Shown here in pieces: positions 10,597 to 23,235 of a DNA stretch of 64,000 nt. The notes under the pieces were generated by a model, which did no database searches, was not told the origin of the DNA, and saw nothing but the letters and a program-made list of their open reading frames with translations. This stretch comes from Rosa chinensis (Eukaryota; Streptophyta; Magnoliopsida; Rosales; Rosaceae). The stretch covers positions 63,520,639 through 63,584,638 of the forward strand of contig NC_037094.1 of the NCBI RefSeq assembly GCF_002994745.2, read 5' to 3'. Made by a program: the position numbers and the translations under genes. Numbering within the stretch: the first letter of the stretch is position 1; each line of letters begins with the position of its first letter.

Positions 10597-11718
10597 TAGG
10601 CCTGGGCATGGTCCCAGCCCGACATGCATTTATCAAGGCCCGGGACCAAGCCCGAAATATTCGGGTCGGGCCCAAATTTCATTTTCCAACTTCGGGGACC
10701 GGAAAGGCCCGGACCAAAAAGAATGGGCCGGTCCTGCGGGTTATTTCGGTCCCAAACGTTCAATTATGCTTCTATGCTGATATTCATTTTCTGAAGGATT
10801 TCTTTCTGATTCTGACATTCTGCTTAGAGCAGTGCTTAACCCATCATACAATGCAACAAAGGAAGCTTCAAACTGAAGAAAATAACATCCAAACCAAATG
10901 AAATGAAGAAAAAGCAAGGAAATGAAATAGATAATTGCATTAAAATTGAAGGAGTCAGTTTCCTTGGGGCGATTATTGGTACCAAATCAACATCATCTAG
11001 AGCTTTCTTGCCGACAAGATTTTTTGAAGGATTTCTTTCTGATTCTAACCTTCTGGGTTGAGGCAGTATCCCAATTCCCCAACTTCATCCTTAGTTCCCT
11101 ACAATATCAGAAAAGGAAAAAAGTAAAAACCACTTCAATAAAAGCTTGCAACCAGTCCATAAGAATTCCAAATTCAATCCAACAATCACAATATTGACAT
11201 CGGGCTTTGCTGGAATGGCTGACTTCAACCTTCTTCCCATCCAAAACTTCTGTAATTGGACAATCAAACTTCTCAAAAATGTTGGAGCTTCGATTTCCAT
11301 TTTGGGATCTGAGTCAACCTAGGGTTTAGAATGAAGGGGTTTAGAATTGGGAATTTAGGATGGGGCTTTAGAAGGCTGGGTTCTTCATTCTCTTCAAATT
11401 GGGAAATCTGGAATTAAAGGAATTAGGGTTCTTATTAGAAGAATAGAGGTTGGAGAAGAGAAAAGGCTCGGGGGGGGGGGGGGGGGGAATGAAAAAACTG
11501 GAAGGAATCAGGGAAATAGGGAATAAATGAATAATGGATCGGGCTTTTCGGGCTTTAGAATATTTGGATTACAGGGCCCGGGACCAGCCCATAAATTTCT
11601 AAATGGTCCGGGCCTATCATTTTTGTGTATTTTTTATTTCAAAGCCCGGCCCGGACCTAGCGGTCCGGATCGGTCCGATCCGGGTTTCCGGGCTTTCGGG
11701 CTAAAATGCCCAGGCCTA
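10597..11718. mobile_element. non-autonomous hAT element
   Basis: A perfect 8-bp target duplication, ATATTTAC, lies at 10589-10596 and 11719-11726. The ends TAGGCCTGGGCA and TGCCCAGGCCTA are inverted. Subterminal regions of about 150-200 bp are packed with CCCGG/GGTCCGG-type motifs. The interior repeats a CTGAAGGATTTCTTTCTGATTCT block (about 10791 and 11024) and contains an 18-bp G run at 11470-11487. I find no transposase. The interior may derive from host sequence, but I cannot name it. Confidence 0.88.
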
Positions 11719-11726
11719 ATATTTAC

Positions 11727-12032
11727 CGATCTCTAATTATATGAAGATAAAATTCATTGTTCTATTAGAGGATGTACAAAGTGTTTACATTTACCATGCA
11801 GACATCAATTGAGTATTGCCTGTCACATCGTGCAGTTTAAAAGCCTTATTCGAGGTCTGCTTTAAGACCATTGCTGCCAAACATACAAAACTTCAAGATC
11901 ATCTGAAGCAGATTTTACCCTAGCTAGAACTCATCCCATTTTCTTGACCCTCTCCTTATTGAGAGTACATGATTATAAATCTCTATATTACAGCACAAAC
12001 ATTTCACTTTAAAACATATATGACCATAAACT
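11727..12032. other. 3' flank of the ATL gene
   Basis: This is AT-rich sequence just downstream of the minus-strand ATL stop codon. It probably holds the 3' UTR. No other feature is seen. Confidence 0.5.
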
Positions 12033-13082
12033 TCAGAGGGGAACAACTGAATTCATCCCCCATTTATGTCTCAAAGACAACAATCTCGACCTTCCACTAC
12101 AAGAAAAAGACCTTTTCATCAAAACGGGACTTATATGAAGACATTGCTCAATTGAAGACTGACGATTTCGAGCAACATCTGAATGGAACTTGGTTTCAGC
12201 CGACGAAGAATCCATCGAAATAGACCTTCTTAATGGAACTTCATTAAGAGTTATTACCTCTTTTGATGTAGTTCCATTGCCAAACTGGTGTTCTTCACCG
12301 TCATCCTCTGTTCCAGCTCTGTTTTCACACACCTGATTGTCATATCCCACTTGATTATTCACATCCAATTCACTTTCAATCTCAGAAATCTCCATCAGGG
12401 TCTCTCCATTTGTGTCTATGCCATCCCCATTTTGATCTCCGGAACCCAAATCAAGCCTCACAATGTTCGAATTACCGAGAGTCTCAGAAGTAATATAGGC
12501 ACGGCATAGAGGGCAATTTGTGTGAGACCTCAACCAAGTATCAATACAATTCATATGAAAAGCATGACTACACTTGGGCAATAATCTAAGCATCTCATCT
12601 TCATGAAACTCATTTAAACAAACAGAGCACTCTGTCCCTTCAATCAAGCCCTCACATTTCTTATACTTACAAACTGTGATAGAATTTATGATAGATTGCT
12701 GCAATCCAACGGTGGTGATGAACCATATTGGGTGATCAACTTGATTCTCTGCAAGAAATTCCTCATCTCCGCTGGTTGATTCGGACTGTGGAGATCCATT
12801 GTTTCTATTAGGACTGCAGAAACTTGAACAGGACTTTACTATAATGACATAGTAGGCAATGAGAAGGAAAAGCCCAGCTAGCAAAGAGAGGAACAGAATC
12901 ACATAAGGTGAGATATGGTGGTTTTGGTCACTTTGATCAATGGCAGGAAATGGTGGTGGTGGGGGAATATAGATATCTGTATAGGGGTAACAATCATATG
13001 TGCAATCTGGGCAGTCTGGGCAGTCAGTTTGGTTTGAGGAAAATGGTGCTGGGAAGAGTTTCCTGTGTCTGATCACCGCCAT
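12033..13082 (-). CDS. ATL-family RING-H2 E3 ubiquitin ligase
   Basis: This is a single-exon gene for 349 residues. ATL proteins are membrane-anchored E3 ligases that recruit an E2 through a RING-H2 finger, often in defence and stress signalling. A short Cys-rich N-terminus (residues 21-31) and a proline run (about 40-45) precede one membrane helix (about 58-82). A GLQ at 126-128 stands where ATLs have the GLD motif. The RING-H2 is C152, C155, C171, H173, H176, C179, C190, C193, with ATL spacing (C-X2-C-X15-C-X-H-X2-H-X2-C-X10-C-X2-C) and the E2-contact tryptophan W183. A long acidic and Ser-rich tail follows. The layout is closest to the ATL51/52/54 group. Lack of introns is normal for ATLs. 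The frame is uninterrupted, so this looks functional. The substrate cannot be inferred. Confidence 0.93.
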   Translation of the reverse strand: MAVIRHRKLFPAPFSSNQTDCPDCPDCTYDCYPYTDIYIPPPPPFPAIDQSDQNHHISPYVILFLSLLAGLFLLIAYYVIIVKSCSSFCSPNRNNGSPQSESTSGDEEFLAENQVDHPIWFITTVGLQQSIINSITVCKYKKCEGLIEGTECSVCLNEFHEDEMLRLLPKCSHAFHMNCIDTWLRSHTNCPLCRAYITSETLGNSNIVRLDLGSGDQNGDGIDTNGETLMEISEIESELDVNNQVGYDNQVCENRAGTEDDGEEHQFGNGTTSKEVITLNEVPLRRSISMDSSSAETKFHSDVARNRQSSIEQCLHISPVLMKRSFSCSGRSRLLSLRHKWGMNSVVPL

Positions 13083-13873
13083 ATTAAAATGGGTGTGTGA
13101 AGAAATTCATGAATTTCAGATGGAATTTGTCAAAGAAGATAAAATTAGGGAAAGAGAGTGGAGTAAGGTAAAGTGTCACTTTTTGTTTGAATTAGAAGAG
13201 AAGAAACCAATAAACCTGGTTAAGAAATTAACACATCCTTTTCAAGGTTGAGTGGGAGGTAATGTTGTGTTTGTAATTTGGTATTTGTGTTATGTCAGGA
13301 ACTTTATTGCCTACAAACCCATGCATAGTTGAGTGATGCATTTGTTATTACTATTATGGTGTCTTGCCTACATTTTCATATACCGCTGCCCAATATAGCT
13401 AGGGACAGTTGGTTGTATTTGTTGATATGAATCCATCACTCTCAGTTATTATCCCTTTGCCACTTCAAAATTCAATTTATTTTCTTCATGGTAGCTAACA
13501 ACATTTATTCATAAAATGGGAATAGAAATTAGAAAGAAGATGATGGATTGAAAAAAAAAAAAATAATAAATAAAAAACATAAAGAAGAAGAAAAACACTA
13601 ATGGAAATTTTGTGCCTAGTAACGGCGGCGGCATCCCAATCGTGACTTCATTGGCTTGCAACGGTTGCTTGTCCTATACTTATCTCACTCATGACCTGAA
13701 GTACTCAGCGGCCAAGTCTGGTGCATATAACGATTTTACAGTGTGGTTTCAGCCTTTAGATCTTAACTGTTGGGAGATGTTGACACAAATGTGCTCACGT
13801 CTTAATTCAGTGGAAGCGTAAATGGCTGAATAATTGAATCGACCAACTGATGAGAAGTGGATGGGGAAAGGGT
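13083..13873 (-). other. upstream region of the ATL gene
   Basis: The first about 170 bp upstream of the ATG is AT-rich leader-like sequence. I see no clear TATA box. A poly-A and A-rich stretch lies at about 13549-13595. No other gene is supported before the hAT remnant. Confidence 0.4.
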
Positions 13874-13956
13874 CAGGGGCGTAACTAGTCACAAGGCTGG
13901 TTGGGCTATAGCCCAATCCAGAATCAAGGAGAAAAAGCCCCAACCATCGGTATTTC

Positions 13957-14579
13957 TAGGGCTGCCACTTGGTTTGGTAATTACCAAACCGACCGAATAC
14001 CAACCGATGTTTTAGGTTTGGTAAATCGACTTTTTGGTAATCGAGACCGATAAAACTGAAATCGAAAATTACCGAAAAAGTTGGTTTGGTTTTGGTAAAT
14101 ATCGAATCTATCGATTATCTAAATATTAGATTTATATACTACAGTTTTCAATACACATACATGTATATTAAAAAATAAACATAAAACTTTTATAATAGTA
14201 TGAACATTACTATATATACTACATTAATAGTATATGTATTTTAAGTAACCTAGTCAACGATGGTTAAATAACCTAGTTTTATTGAAAATTGCTAAAACTT
14301 GATGTCATATATACAAAAGAAAGCTATAATTAGGAGATGAATACAAAGTTTATGACTATAAAATTCAAAAACCTAGTTTTGTTCATTCTAATTTATATTA
14401 TAAAGAATTAGTTGTTCTAAAGTTGGTAATACCGAAAATCAAAATACTGAATTTGGTAGATATAATTAACAACCGAAAATTTTGGTTGGTAATTGGTAAC
14501 TCAGTTTTGAAACCGAAAGCTTTGGTTTTGAAGTTGGTAATATCTATAACCGATTCGAACCGACCGAGTGACAGCCCTA
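13957..14579. mobile_element. hAT MITE rich in TTTGGT/ACCGAA motifs
   Basis: The 8-bp flanks GGTATTTC (13949-13956) and GGTATTGC (14580-14587) match at 7 of 8. The ends TAGGGCTGCCACT and AGTGACAGCCCTA are inverted. The subterminal regions consist of repeated GGTTTGGTAAT and ACCGAAA-like motifs. There is no coding sequence. It is nested inside the larger hAT remnant. Confidence 0.85.
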
Positions 14580-15599
14580 GGTATTGCCCATAGTACTTTA
14601 AAAAAAAATATAAAAAAATTATACACACACACACACACACACATCATATTAAATTATTAATCCTCAGTTCGCGACTTCCTTTAGTTCCTTACCAGAGAGT
14701 AGCCGACAACATTCCTCTTCCTGACTTCCTTAGTTCCTAATCCTCAGCTCCTCCGACCGAGTTCGTCAGTTCGTAAGTTCCTCTTCCTCAGTTCCTCCAA
14801 CTTGATTAGCTCCAGATCACCCACATAAAGGTACTTCTAAGTTCTAATTTCATCTCTCCTAAGCCCCATTGATGGGTTTTGCTTGCAATTGACTGTGAGC
14901 TTTGAATTTCAGAGGCTTCAATTGAAGTATTCGGAAGATTGGAACTTCGTAAGAGATCATTGAATGGCAGAAGTCTGAAATGTTTCCAAATCCTATCATT
15001 CATGTGAGTTCTATCTTTCTAATTCTTTGCTTAATTGCTTTGAGGTCATGAGGTGGCCGGTGGATGTTCTGGTATATCTGTGGATTAGTGGATGTTTGAA
15101 ATATGTGATAGGGATGACGGATGGGCTATTGATAAATGATAATTAGTATATTAGTTGTTTTGCAGTGAATTAATTGGTTTGCGGTGGCTATTGGAAGCTT
15201 GCAATATTAAATATGGATGTTTGAAATATGCAATATTATATGTGGTTGCTTTGGTAGATTTCTGCCAACTTAGGGAGGTCTTTATATATGCCAATATGCC
15301 ATGTCCTGGTGTCCATTGTTTTGGTCATTAGAATATTAGGCTGTTTATATAAATATTGTTCACTTGCTTCAGTTTCTTAGTTTTTGTTTTTTGTTGTTTT
15401 TGTTTTGGTTATAAGTTATAACCTGGTGCTTGAATCTTGATGTTGGTTTTTGGTTTTTGTATATATGTATAATTTTAATAATGATATATTCAGATCTGAA
15501 GATGTTTGCAATCTTGCTTTGAAGTTTATTCCTATGGATTTTTCATCATCTGATATGCTTGCTCTAGATATGGAGTGTGGATATTTTCTAACAGATATT

Positions 15600-15930
15600 T
15601 AGAGGGATCCAAGATTTGCCAAGACAATTTCTGTGTCTGATTTGTGTCGGCGGTTAGTTGAATCAAGAAAGTCAGCATTATTTCCTATGAATTATAGATT
15701 GATTTGTCTTGTGTTGACTCTGCCGGTTTCTACAGCAACAACAGAGAGAGCATTTTCGGCTATGAACATCATCAAAAATAAACTTAGAAATAAGATGGAA
15801 GATGACTTTCTTGATGATTTGATGCTCTCAAAATTGAAAAAGAATTTGCTGATAGTATTGACAATGATTCTGTGATTGCTGAGTTTGAAATGAGTAAGCC
15901 TCGGAGGGTACGATTTAGTTAGTTTTTATT
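15600..15930 (+). pseudogene. hAT transposase C-terminal dimerisation region
   Basis: The translation DPRFAKTISVSDLCRRLVES, then LTLPVSTATTERAFSAMNII and KNKLRNKM is the conserved C-terminal end of plant hAT transposases of the TTF-zinc-finger/ZMYM1-like group. The key block is STATTERAFSAMN. The N-terminal zinc finger and DDE core are not recognisable, and a stop precedes this segment near 15599. It is a degenerate transposase, not a host gene. Confidence 0.8.
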
Positions 15931-16040
15931 ATTTCACAACAAGTTTATGCTTGTAACTTTTAATTTAAGGGTTTTGGTTTTATGTCCCCCCCCAATTTTA
16001 TGTTTTGAATGAATTAAAGGCATGACGATGACCCTCCCAC

Positions 16041-16806
16041 TGGGTTCCAAACCTCAAAAGAAAAAAAATTTACGAGCTTGCAAAATTTTTATGCACTTAA
16101 ATCTAGCCCAACCCATATTCAGATCCTGGAAAGGGTGGCTGTTGTTTTGGGCTGCACTGCCCTAAATCAGGCGTTCAGGTTATTTAGACTATTACAGAGG
16201 GTAGAGTCAGCCTTATTGACCATTTAGTTATCGGGTTCTTTAGAGTAGACGTCAATGTTTTGGACCTCGTCCGTTCTACATTTCAAAGCTTTTTGATCCT
16301 CCTGCTATAGATAGATACAGATGTTTTGTCCGAACCACAATTGCCCGCTTAGAGGAACAGCTTATCGTGTCATTTTTTTCTAGGTGATTCTTGATGGATA
16401 ACAACAGAAAACTAAATGTAGTTTGATTATTTGATTTTTCCTCCCAAATGCAAGGTGGAAGCACCAGAACAACAATTTATCTAATGAGTTCAACCAAAAC
16501 ATTCAAAACGGCACGGTAATGATATAGAGTAGGGATGAGTTTTTTTTTTTTTCAGCCAAATTTATCACCTGGTGGTTGTCCCAATCATGACCTTGGGCTT
16601 ATTCAGAGCATATCTTAAGGAAGTCAAGATCTCGTGTCTTGAGATTTGTGTCTCATTTTGGTCTTCCTTAAAGTTAAAGGCTTGTAACTTTTTAAGGCTG
16701 CATTTTCTACTCTAAACTCCTGTTGAATTTTACTTTCTTAGACAATCCAAAGTAATCAATTCCCTTTAAAAAAAAAGTAATCAATTCAAATAGTCGATGC
16801 AAATAT
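16041..16806. other. intergenic, nothing certain
   Basis: A TGGGTTCCAAACC motif near 16042 resembles the 3' end of the LINE at 7825-8056, so LINE tail debris is possible. A poly-T run lies at about 16540-16552. I see no gene. Confidence 0.35.
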
Positions 16807-17650
16807 CCTTATTTATTTATTTATTTATTTTTAAGGAGCTATGTAAATTTCATTAATTATTGAAGAAATTGTTACCCACTAGATATTGAAAATAAGTCCC
16901 TTAAAAATTAACCTTACACTTCAACGCCTAAAGTCCAAGTATACAGAACAATTAAGTAAGGTAAAGCCGACAATGGCCATACTACAAAAAATCAGGAATC
17001 CCATACTCAACTAAACCATGTTAAAACATAAGTAACCAACCCATACAACAACTAATAAAGGACCCCCGCCCTTGACCTGTTACCACCGAAGGTAAGGAAC
17101 CATCATTGTTTCCTGGTAAACATAAAGTAAAAAAGTAAAATAGTCTGGCTCTAAAAGTAAATCCAAGCCAAGTCACCTAACCCTACCAAATATTGATAGA
17201 GACTTATTGGTAGCAAGATACACCTAAGCTAAGAAAAAATAAAAAATAAAAAACTAAAAAACAAGCAACCCAATTAGGGCCCAAGGATAGAGCCCAAGCC
17301 TAAGATGTAGCTCAAAGCATAGTAGGGTTACTACATCCCATAGATAAGACCTAACCTACCGCACTACATTGTCAACACTGCCGCTGCCATCGTCTTTTGC
17401 CGTCGCATAGTTAGTGTTCTCACACTCCAGTTGTTGTCATAAAAGTAAGGGCTGCCACCCACCATAGCTAGCACAATCACAGCCTTATCCCACCTACGAC
17501 CCCTGCATTTCGATCTGAACCACCACCCTCACATCAATCTGATCCAACAATGACCCTTCGCTACTCCCACCAACCAACCTCAAAAGCAAGCTAAGTCGAC
17601 ATTTGAGATGAGATCCTACTGCCTCCATCAATACCATTGGTTGGAACACT
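16807..17650 (-). mobile_element. probable LINE 3' fragment
   Basis: Read on the minus strand, the segment ends TTAATGAAATTTACATAGC followed by an AAATAAATAAATAAAT tail (16807-16833 on the plus strand), typical of a non-LTR element 3' end. The upstream part has no intact frame. I found no target duplication, and the 5' limit is a guess. Confidence 0.4.
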
Positions 17651-18544
17651 AAACCAATTACTGAAGTCCTTTCTTGGGAAGCCAAAGAGGAAAGAATACT
17701 ATGACCCGTCCGGCTGCACTCGCTGCAAACAGATTACGCCAAGGGCCTACGTCTTTGCAGAGAGCAACTGGATGAGAAATAGCAAAGAGGAAAACTTAGG
17801 TTTAGTGAAGCGTGTGGGAGCGTGTTTCTTGACATTAGCAATATTTAATTCAAAAGGTTTATAACTGGTTTAATTTATGTAGGGCGAGAATATGACCGGT
17901 TTAACCGGAAAACGATTTAAGTAAAGAAGCGGTGTAGAATCAAGAAAAATAATTAAATAATATGTAATTCCTGCATAATGAGGTTATTAGCTGCTGGAAT
18001 ATTCCAGAAGATGTGGTTTTGGACTTTTCGGATTGCTCATGAGAAAAGTTAGGTTTTGGATTGTGAATTGTTTTGCAGTCCGTTTGAGACGCATTATACT
18101 TTTCTGGAATGGGAACGACGAAATCTACAAGACTCACTTTAGTGAGACCTACTAGATTTAGGCCAAAATATATCGTATTAATTATCCGATTTGAGATTTA
18201 ATATTTTTAGGCTAGTTTTACATTTTCTTTTTATTTTTAGGATCTTAGTTTTCTTTTTAATTTGAATTCTTTAGGATTTCTTGTTAGATTATGATTAGGA
18301 TTTGGATACCTGGATAAGCACCATCATGCTTTGTGTTAGGAACAATTTTTCATATCAAATTTAATAAATCAGAAAATTTTCTCTATTTCAGTGGTGGACT
18401 CTAGAATTATGTCTTTTAGGGTTTATCGCTTGTAAACCCAAGTTACTTCAACTGTGTCCTTTTTTTTTTTTAAGAGTGATTTTTTTTTAATAGTTTGAAA
18501 CAATATTTATGCTTTTAGTACATAAAATATACGGTACATAAAAG
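17651..18544. other. intergenic, nothing recognised
   Basis: The short open frames here have no recognisable domain. There are T-rich runs at about 18460-18490. Confidence 0.45.
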
Positions 18545-19032
18545 ATCGGTTGTTGAAGGGGGTGCTGGTGGATTGGCAGTCCGGTCGGGGTTGCTTTCTA
18601 GGCTGATGGCTGGGATAATGACCGACGGGGTTTGCAGGGGGTTTTGCTAGAGCCGAGTGATGGTGGTGGCGGTGCTGCAGTGGAAGATGACCAATCTCAG
18701 GTAGGATTTTGTGGTGGCGATACTATTGTCGGCTGTCATGCCAGATTTGCGGCTGGAATTGACGATGGAGGTGAGGCCGGTGGTGGCGACTTTGCAAGGT
18801 CTGAGGTCGTCAGGCGTGCTAGGGTTTCCCTAGGTTCCGGTTTTTGGGCTCTTGGTTGGGGCTTGGGCCTTTCTGGGGGCTGGAAGTTGCCTAAAGATGG
18901 TAGAGATGTTGGGGATGCAGGTGCAGCATCTTCTACTAGCAATTTTTAAGTTTCTTTTGGGTCGTAAAATCTAGTTTACTCGGTTATTACATTTATTTAA
19001 CTTGCTTATGAGTTTTTAGGTTTTGCTAGAAT

Positions 19033-19718
19033 TGTTTGAGCCTAAAAGTATTTTTGGCAAGATCCTTTGAGGGGGTTCAGCATAGCAGGCTGATACCTGC
19101 GGCCCAAAATGAAGTCTACTTGGGTTTGAGTTATAGCTTCGCCTATTCCGAAATTCATAAGTAAAAAGAGCCCTTATAGGAATCAAGTAGCAGAGGCCGA
19201 TTAGGGATCTTTAATCAATAATCCTTCTATGGCAAGAAACAGTCGAAACCCTAAGGTATAAATACTGGGTTTCAGGGACAAACAAAGACACAACTCTTCA
19301 ATCAACTAATTGCACAGATTATCAAAGTCTCTTCGGAGCAAAGCTACCTTCAACCTAGTTGAAAACCAGCGAAGCAAGGGCAAGGGTAACACCCTCGCAA
19401 CCTAGTGAAGCTAAAGTCACGCTTTAGCAAACCCATACTTTCTCCTACTTCCCGGTGATTGCTCTGCTTAACCTACAACGTTAAGTATCGACTCGGTGAT
19501 GCAAGAGATCACACCACAAGTTCCTATCCGTAAGGCGAAATTCCTTTTCCGAAAGGCAAAGAAAAGAACCTGGTGACGAGATTGGTGCTCTTCTTGTCCA
19601 TAGCATTTGAGAAGAAGTCAGGTCAAGGGACACCCCGACGACTGCACCGCACGGTGCTGGCACGCTCGTGCACTCAAAAGAGAATGTTTGTACGCCAGAA
19701 TAGTTTTGGAGCCAAACA
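19033..19718 (+). repeat. 5' LTR of the gypsy element
   Basis: This is a 686-bp LTR. It contains a TATA-like TATAAATACTGG at about 19257-19268 and a tract of GCGAAGCAAGG/CTCGCAACC repeats. It aligns along its length with 29027-29706. Confidence 0.92.
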
Positions 19719-19925
19719 TTTTGGCACGCCCAATGGGACTTGTACTAGAGTTTCTTCGCGATCGCCACCATTGGGAAGTCAAACAGAAACCCTTACCAAA
19801 AGGTTTACGTTAACTGCCCGAAACACAAGACCTCCAGTTACAGGCCGCACTCTCGTGCAGACTGTCGTGGTCTTTCTGACGAACAAGCAATCCAAAGATT
19901 TTCTCTCAACCCGCCATCATCTGAG

Positions 19926-22420
19926 ATGTTAACTGAACGGGGAGGAAATCACCAGCCCATCACTGAGGGTGAGAATATTCCCATCATCCAGCCTAGTGAG
20001 CGTGGAGATGCCTCTGATACCACCAATGTGGTTGAAGACGAGGTGATAACAGATGGCTATGTGCCCATCCCCATCCTAGAGAATGCAAACATAGAGGAGC
20101 GACTTGCCATCATGCAAAAGAACAATGCCTCATTCTGGGAAAAGAAAACAAAGGTTTCGCGATGCAACGACAAAGGTTTGAGGATGCTATGAGCATGATC
20201 CGGAAACTCGAGCATGATACACGGCAAACGCATGGGCGTTTAGGGCATTTAATGCGACAAACTCAGGACAATCACGAGCAACTCGTGGACATGATAAATG
20301 CCCAGGCCGCCCAGAGCAAGAATATCGCTACAGAGGTCGCGACTATTCACAATGATGGGTCCAATCTCATGACCCAAGTTGCCATGCAGAAAGTTGACCT
20401 GGATCAGGCTAAAGAGGTTTTGAATAAGACATTGGGAGATCCCAATGCTATCCTTGGTTCTCTTGGTTAGCACGCCGGATCTTGCAAATACGTGCCACTA
20501 AATGCTCGAGATAAGGTTAGTAGCAGTAATACTGCCACACCCTCTACAGCTGCTACACTGCATTGGCTAAGAGTAAGGAGAAGGCCCTGGTAATCTGCGA
20601 CAATGACAAAGCTACTTCGCCAGTCGGGCAAAAGAGCAAGACTCTAAAAATCAGCAACAGAGAGGAGAATGTGTACCAAGAGCTTCCAGGAAACTACTAT
20701 GGAATTGAGCAGGCAGGCAACCCGGTCAGAATAATGGCCTTGGCAAAGGATGTGTCTGCACCGACTCCTACTCTTTAACAGTCGAATATCCCTAAGGTCA
20801 TCTACCTAGGAAAAGGAATGGTGGCCGCTGGCCAGACTGCTCCTACTTTACAGACCACTCGCCAGACTGTGGCAACACCTCCTCCTCTCGGTCTAGATTA
20901 TGTGAGGCGTGAAGAGGTAGAGGAGATGATCAGATTGGCTAATCCAAGGGCGCACCTTGATGAGGTTTATAAGGGGCCTTTTCTGCCACATATAATGCTC
21001 GCGCCTTTTCCGAGGTTGATTTGGCCTCCCTTACCCAGATGGCCCAACAACCCACTGAGTCTGCTGTTGCTTATCTTCAACGATTCTAGATCCAAAAGGC
21101 CAAGCTGAACATGGTTCTGCCAGAAAGAGAATTGGTTAAGTTGGAAATCAAGGGCCTAGAGCCATGCCAACGAAAGAAACAACATGGCAGCGTGATCAAA
21201 TCCATAGGAGAACTGATCACGGAGGTAGGTAGCTTTGAATACCTTCTCAAAGAGACGGATGCTAGGAAGAATGCATCCAAAGGAACATATGTCCTTGGGA
21301 AACACTGGACAGTGGCTGCTCTAAACTATCAGTGAACCACTTATGACCTTTACTATCCGGGCGAATGATATTTCTGCCTTCGAGCTAACCGGAAGGAAGA
21401 GCTCAGAACAGCTCTCAAACAATTGAAGTTGACTAAGGAACCAGTCAAGCTCAAGTCGGTGGCGTTCACCAAACCTGAATTCACGACATATACGTATGAT
21501 GCCAACAAAGTGCATGAAATATTAGATAAGATGATAGCCGCGAAGATGGTAAATACATATTTCGGGCCTTTCCTCATACCAGAGCAGCTGAAAAGGAAAA
21601 AGTACTACAAGTTCCACAATTTGTGGAACCATAACACGGATAAGTGTGTCAAGCTGAAGGATCAGATTCAGGTATGGCTCAATAATGGTAGTCTGCAGGT
21701 TGAATCCCCAACGATCGCGGTAGCGCTGGTGGATCTAAATCCTTTCCCTGATACCAGGGTGAAAATGGTTGATGTGACCTGGAATAGAAAATGCCAAAGG
21801 AAGCCGATTCTTGACTTGACTATCGAGAGCGAAAAGGATAAAGAGGAAGAGGTTCCAAAAAGGAAGAGACCTAAGTCTATCAACGACGCCTCACCAGTGG
21901 TCTTGTGCTCGCGATGTAAAGAGGAATGTGGCATCCAAGTGTCACATGAAGAGGTCGAGCAAACATTCCGCTTTGGCACATTCCCACCAATCAAATGGGC
22001 TTCTCCCTCCCGAAATTTCTAGCCTTCCAGCCCCAGAGGAAAGATAGAATAGAGTCACCGCCATCTCCAAAAGATTCCAACTTGTTCAAGAAATTGAAAG
22101 CTACGGTGGATGAGAAGAAAAAAGAGAAGAAGGGAAAAGCGAGCACAAAGATATCCTGACCAAGCCATACATCCCACCTGCTTCAACATTCGCCATTAAG
22201 GAAGGCAAGTGGTACACCGGGGAAAAGGGGAAGGCTGTGGAGATTAGCCCCTCCAAGAAGAGGAAGCTGCAGTGCAGGTTTGGAGAGGCTAAGCGAACAT
22301 TAGAAGATTTGGATCAAGACCTGATTAAGCCTTCACAATTAGTTAAGTCTCCTAAGCAGTTGACTTGGTTCATAAACTCTCGCAAGCGTACGAATCGTGT
22401 CAAGATAGGGAAGTATTAAG
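19926..22420 (+). pseudogene. gypsy gag remnants
   Basis: Successive open segments in shifting frames look like Tat-type gag. An N-terminal acidic piece (19926-20190) is followed by a coiled-coil-like piece (20162-20470, MIRKLEHDTRQTHGRLGHLM). The capsid-like piece follows (about 20880-21110, with MAQQPTESAVAYLQRF in a neighbouring frame). Next is a segment with a knuckle-like YYKFHNLWNHNTDKCVKLKD (about 21600-21660), then a KR-rich tail. There are many stops and frameshifts. Confidence 0.75.
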
Positions 22421-23235
22421 CCCAAAATTATCATACCACGGGGATTAGTGGCTAACCCACAATCCTTGGATAGTCGGAACTAGAGTCACTAAGCAAATAA
22501 AGGAAAAAGAAAAAAGAAAAAAAATAAAAATGCTATTCTAAGGAACCAAGCCTTAGCAATGCTCGACTTTAGTTTTGACCAAAGCCTAATCAAAACTAAG
22601 AGCCTAGTGGTGGATATGTACAAATGAGTCAAAAATTGTAGGAAGTTTTGAATTGTGAATTAACTAAATTAAACGCAACAGAAAAGTAAACTAAACAACT
22701 AATTAACGAACTAGAAAATTAAATTTGGGTTTTCAAATTAATAGGAACATGAGAGTGTCAGATGATTCACACCAACTCTCTTGCAAATATAGATGTCAAT
22801 TTCACAAATGCATGCATTTCCTATATGTGTCGAGTCCCGTATCTAGTACTGGTTAAGGCTACTAAACCAATTATCTTTTCGGTGTATTGATTATGCCGGT
22901 TAAGGCCACAATCAACTCTCTAATTTAGGCATTACGCCAGTTATGGCCGCAATATCCTAAATTAGAGGCCTAGAAAGCAAGATAATAGAGACCCAAGCAA
23001 GCTTAGCTACAATTAACCTAGCTAATGGTCACCACACTTAAATCCTAGATGGCACAAGACTAATAAGTTATCAATTTATCAATGGGGAAATTACTGGTCC
23101 CCCCCTCTACTTTCAGGGCGTCGACAGTTCAGTCCATGGTATCCTAATCGTAACAAATTACTCCTCAGACATTCAAATCTCACACAATGTGGTCCAAAAT
23201 GACCATTTTACCCCTCAACTCGGCTACCGCCGGAC
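22421..23235. other. AT-rich filler replacing protease and RT
   Basis: Gag stops near 22419 and integrase resumes at 23236. The DNA between has no pol similarity. It includes a GGTTAAGGC motif seen twice (about 22852 and 22899) and a final section (about 23086-23230, TTACTGGTCCCCCCCTC onward) that resembles the end of a Mutator-like element. It is best read as later insertion plus deletion. I cannot assign a family. Confidence 0.5.

Larger units (their letters stand above)
13874..16040 (+). mobile_element. eroded hAT element with transposase remnant
   Basis: The left end CAGGGGCGTAACTAG followed by GGGCTATAGCCC resembles the end of plant hAT elements encoding TTF-type/hAT-dimerisation proteins. 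The transposase C-terminus is at 15600-15920, and a CCCCCCCCAATTTT run typical of the right subterminal region is at about 15986-16000. The matching right end and target duplication are not recognisable, so the right limit is approximate. A hAT MITE is nested near the left end. Confidence 0.6.

Noticed and set aside
18632..18949. 105-codon Gly/Asp-rich plus frame and its antisense partner
   Set aside because: GC-rich LINE-type sequence, open in both directions, without a family match. Treated as part of the broken LINE.
20249..20473. Minus-strand frame within the gypsy gag
   Set aside because: It is a shadow of the sense gag coiled-coil segment.
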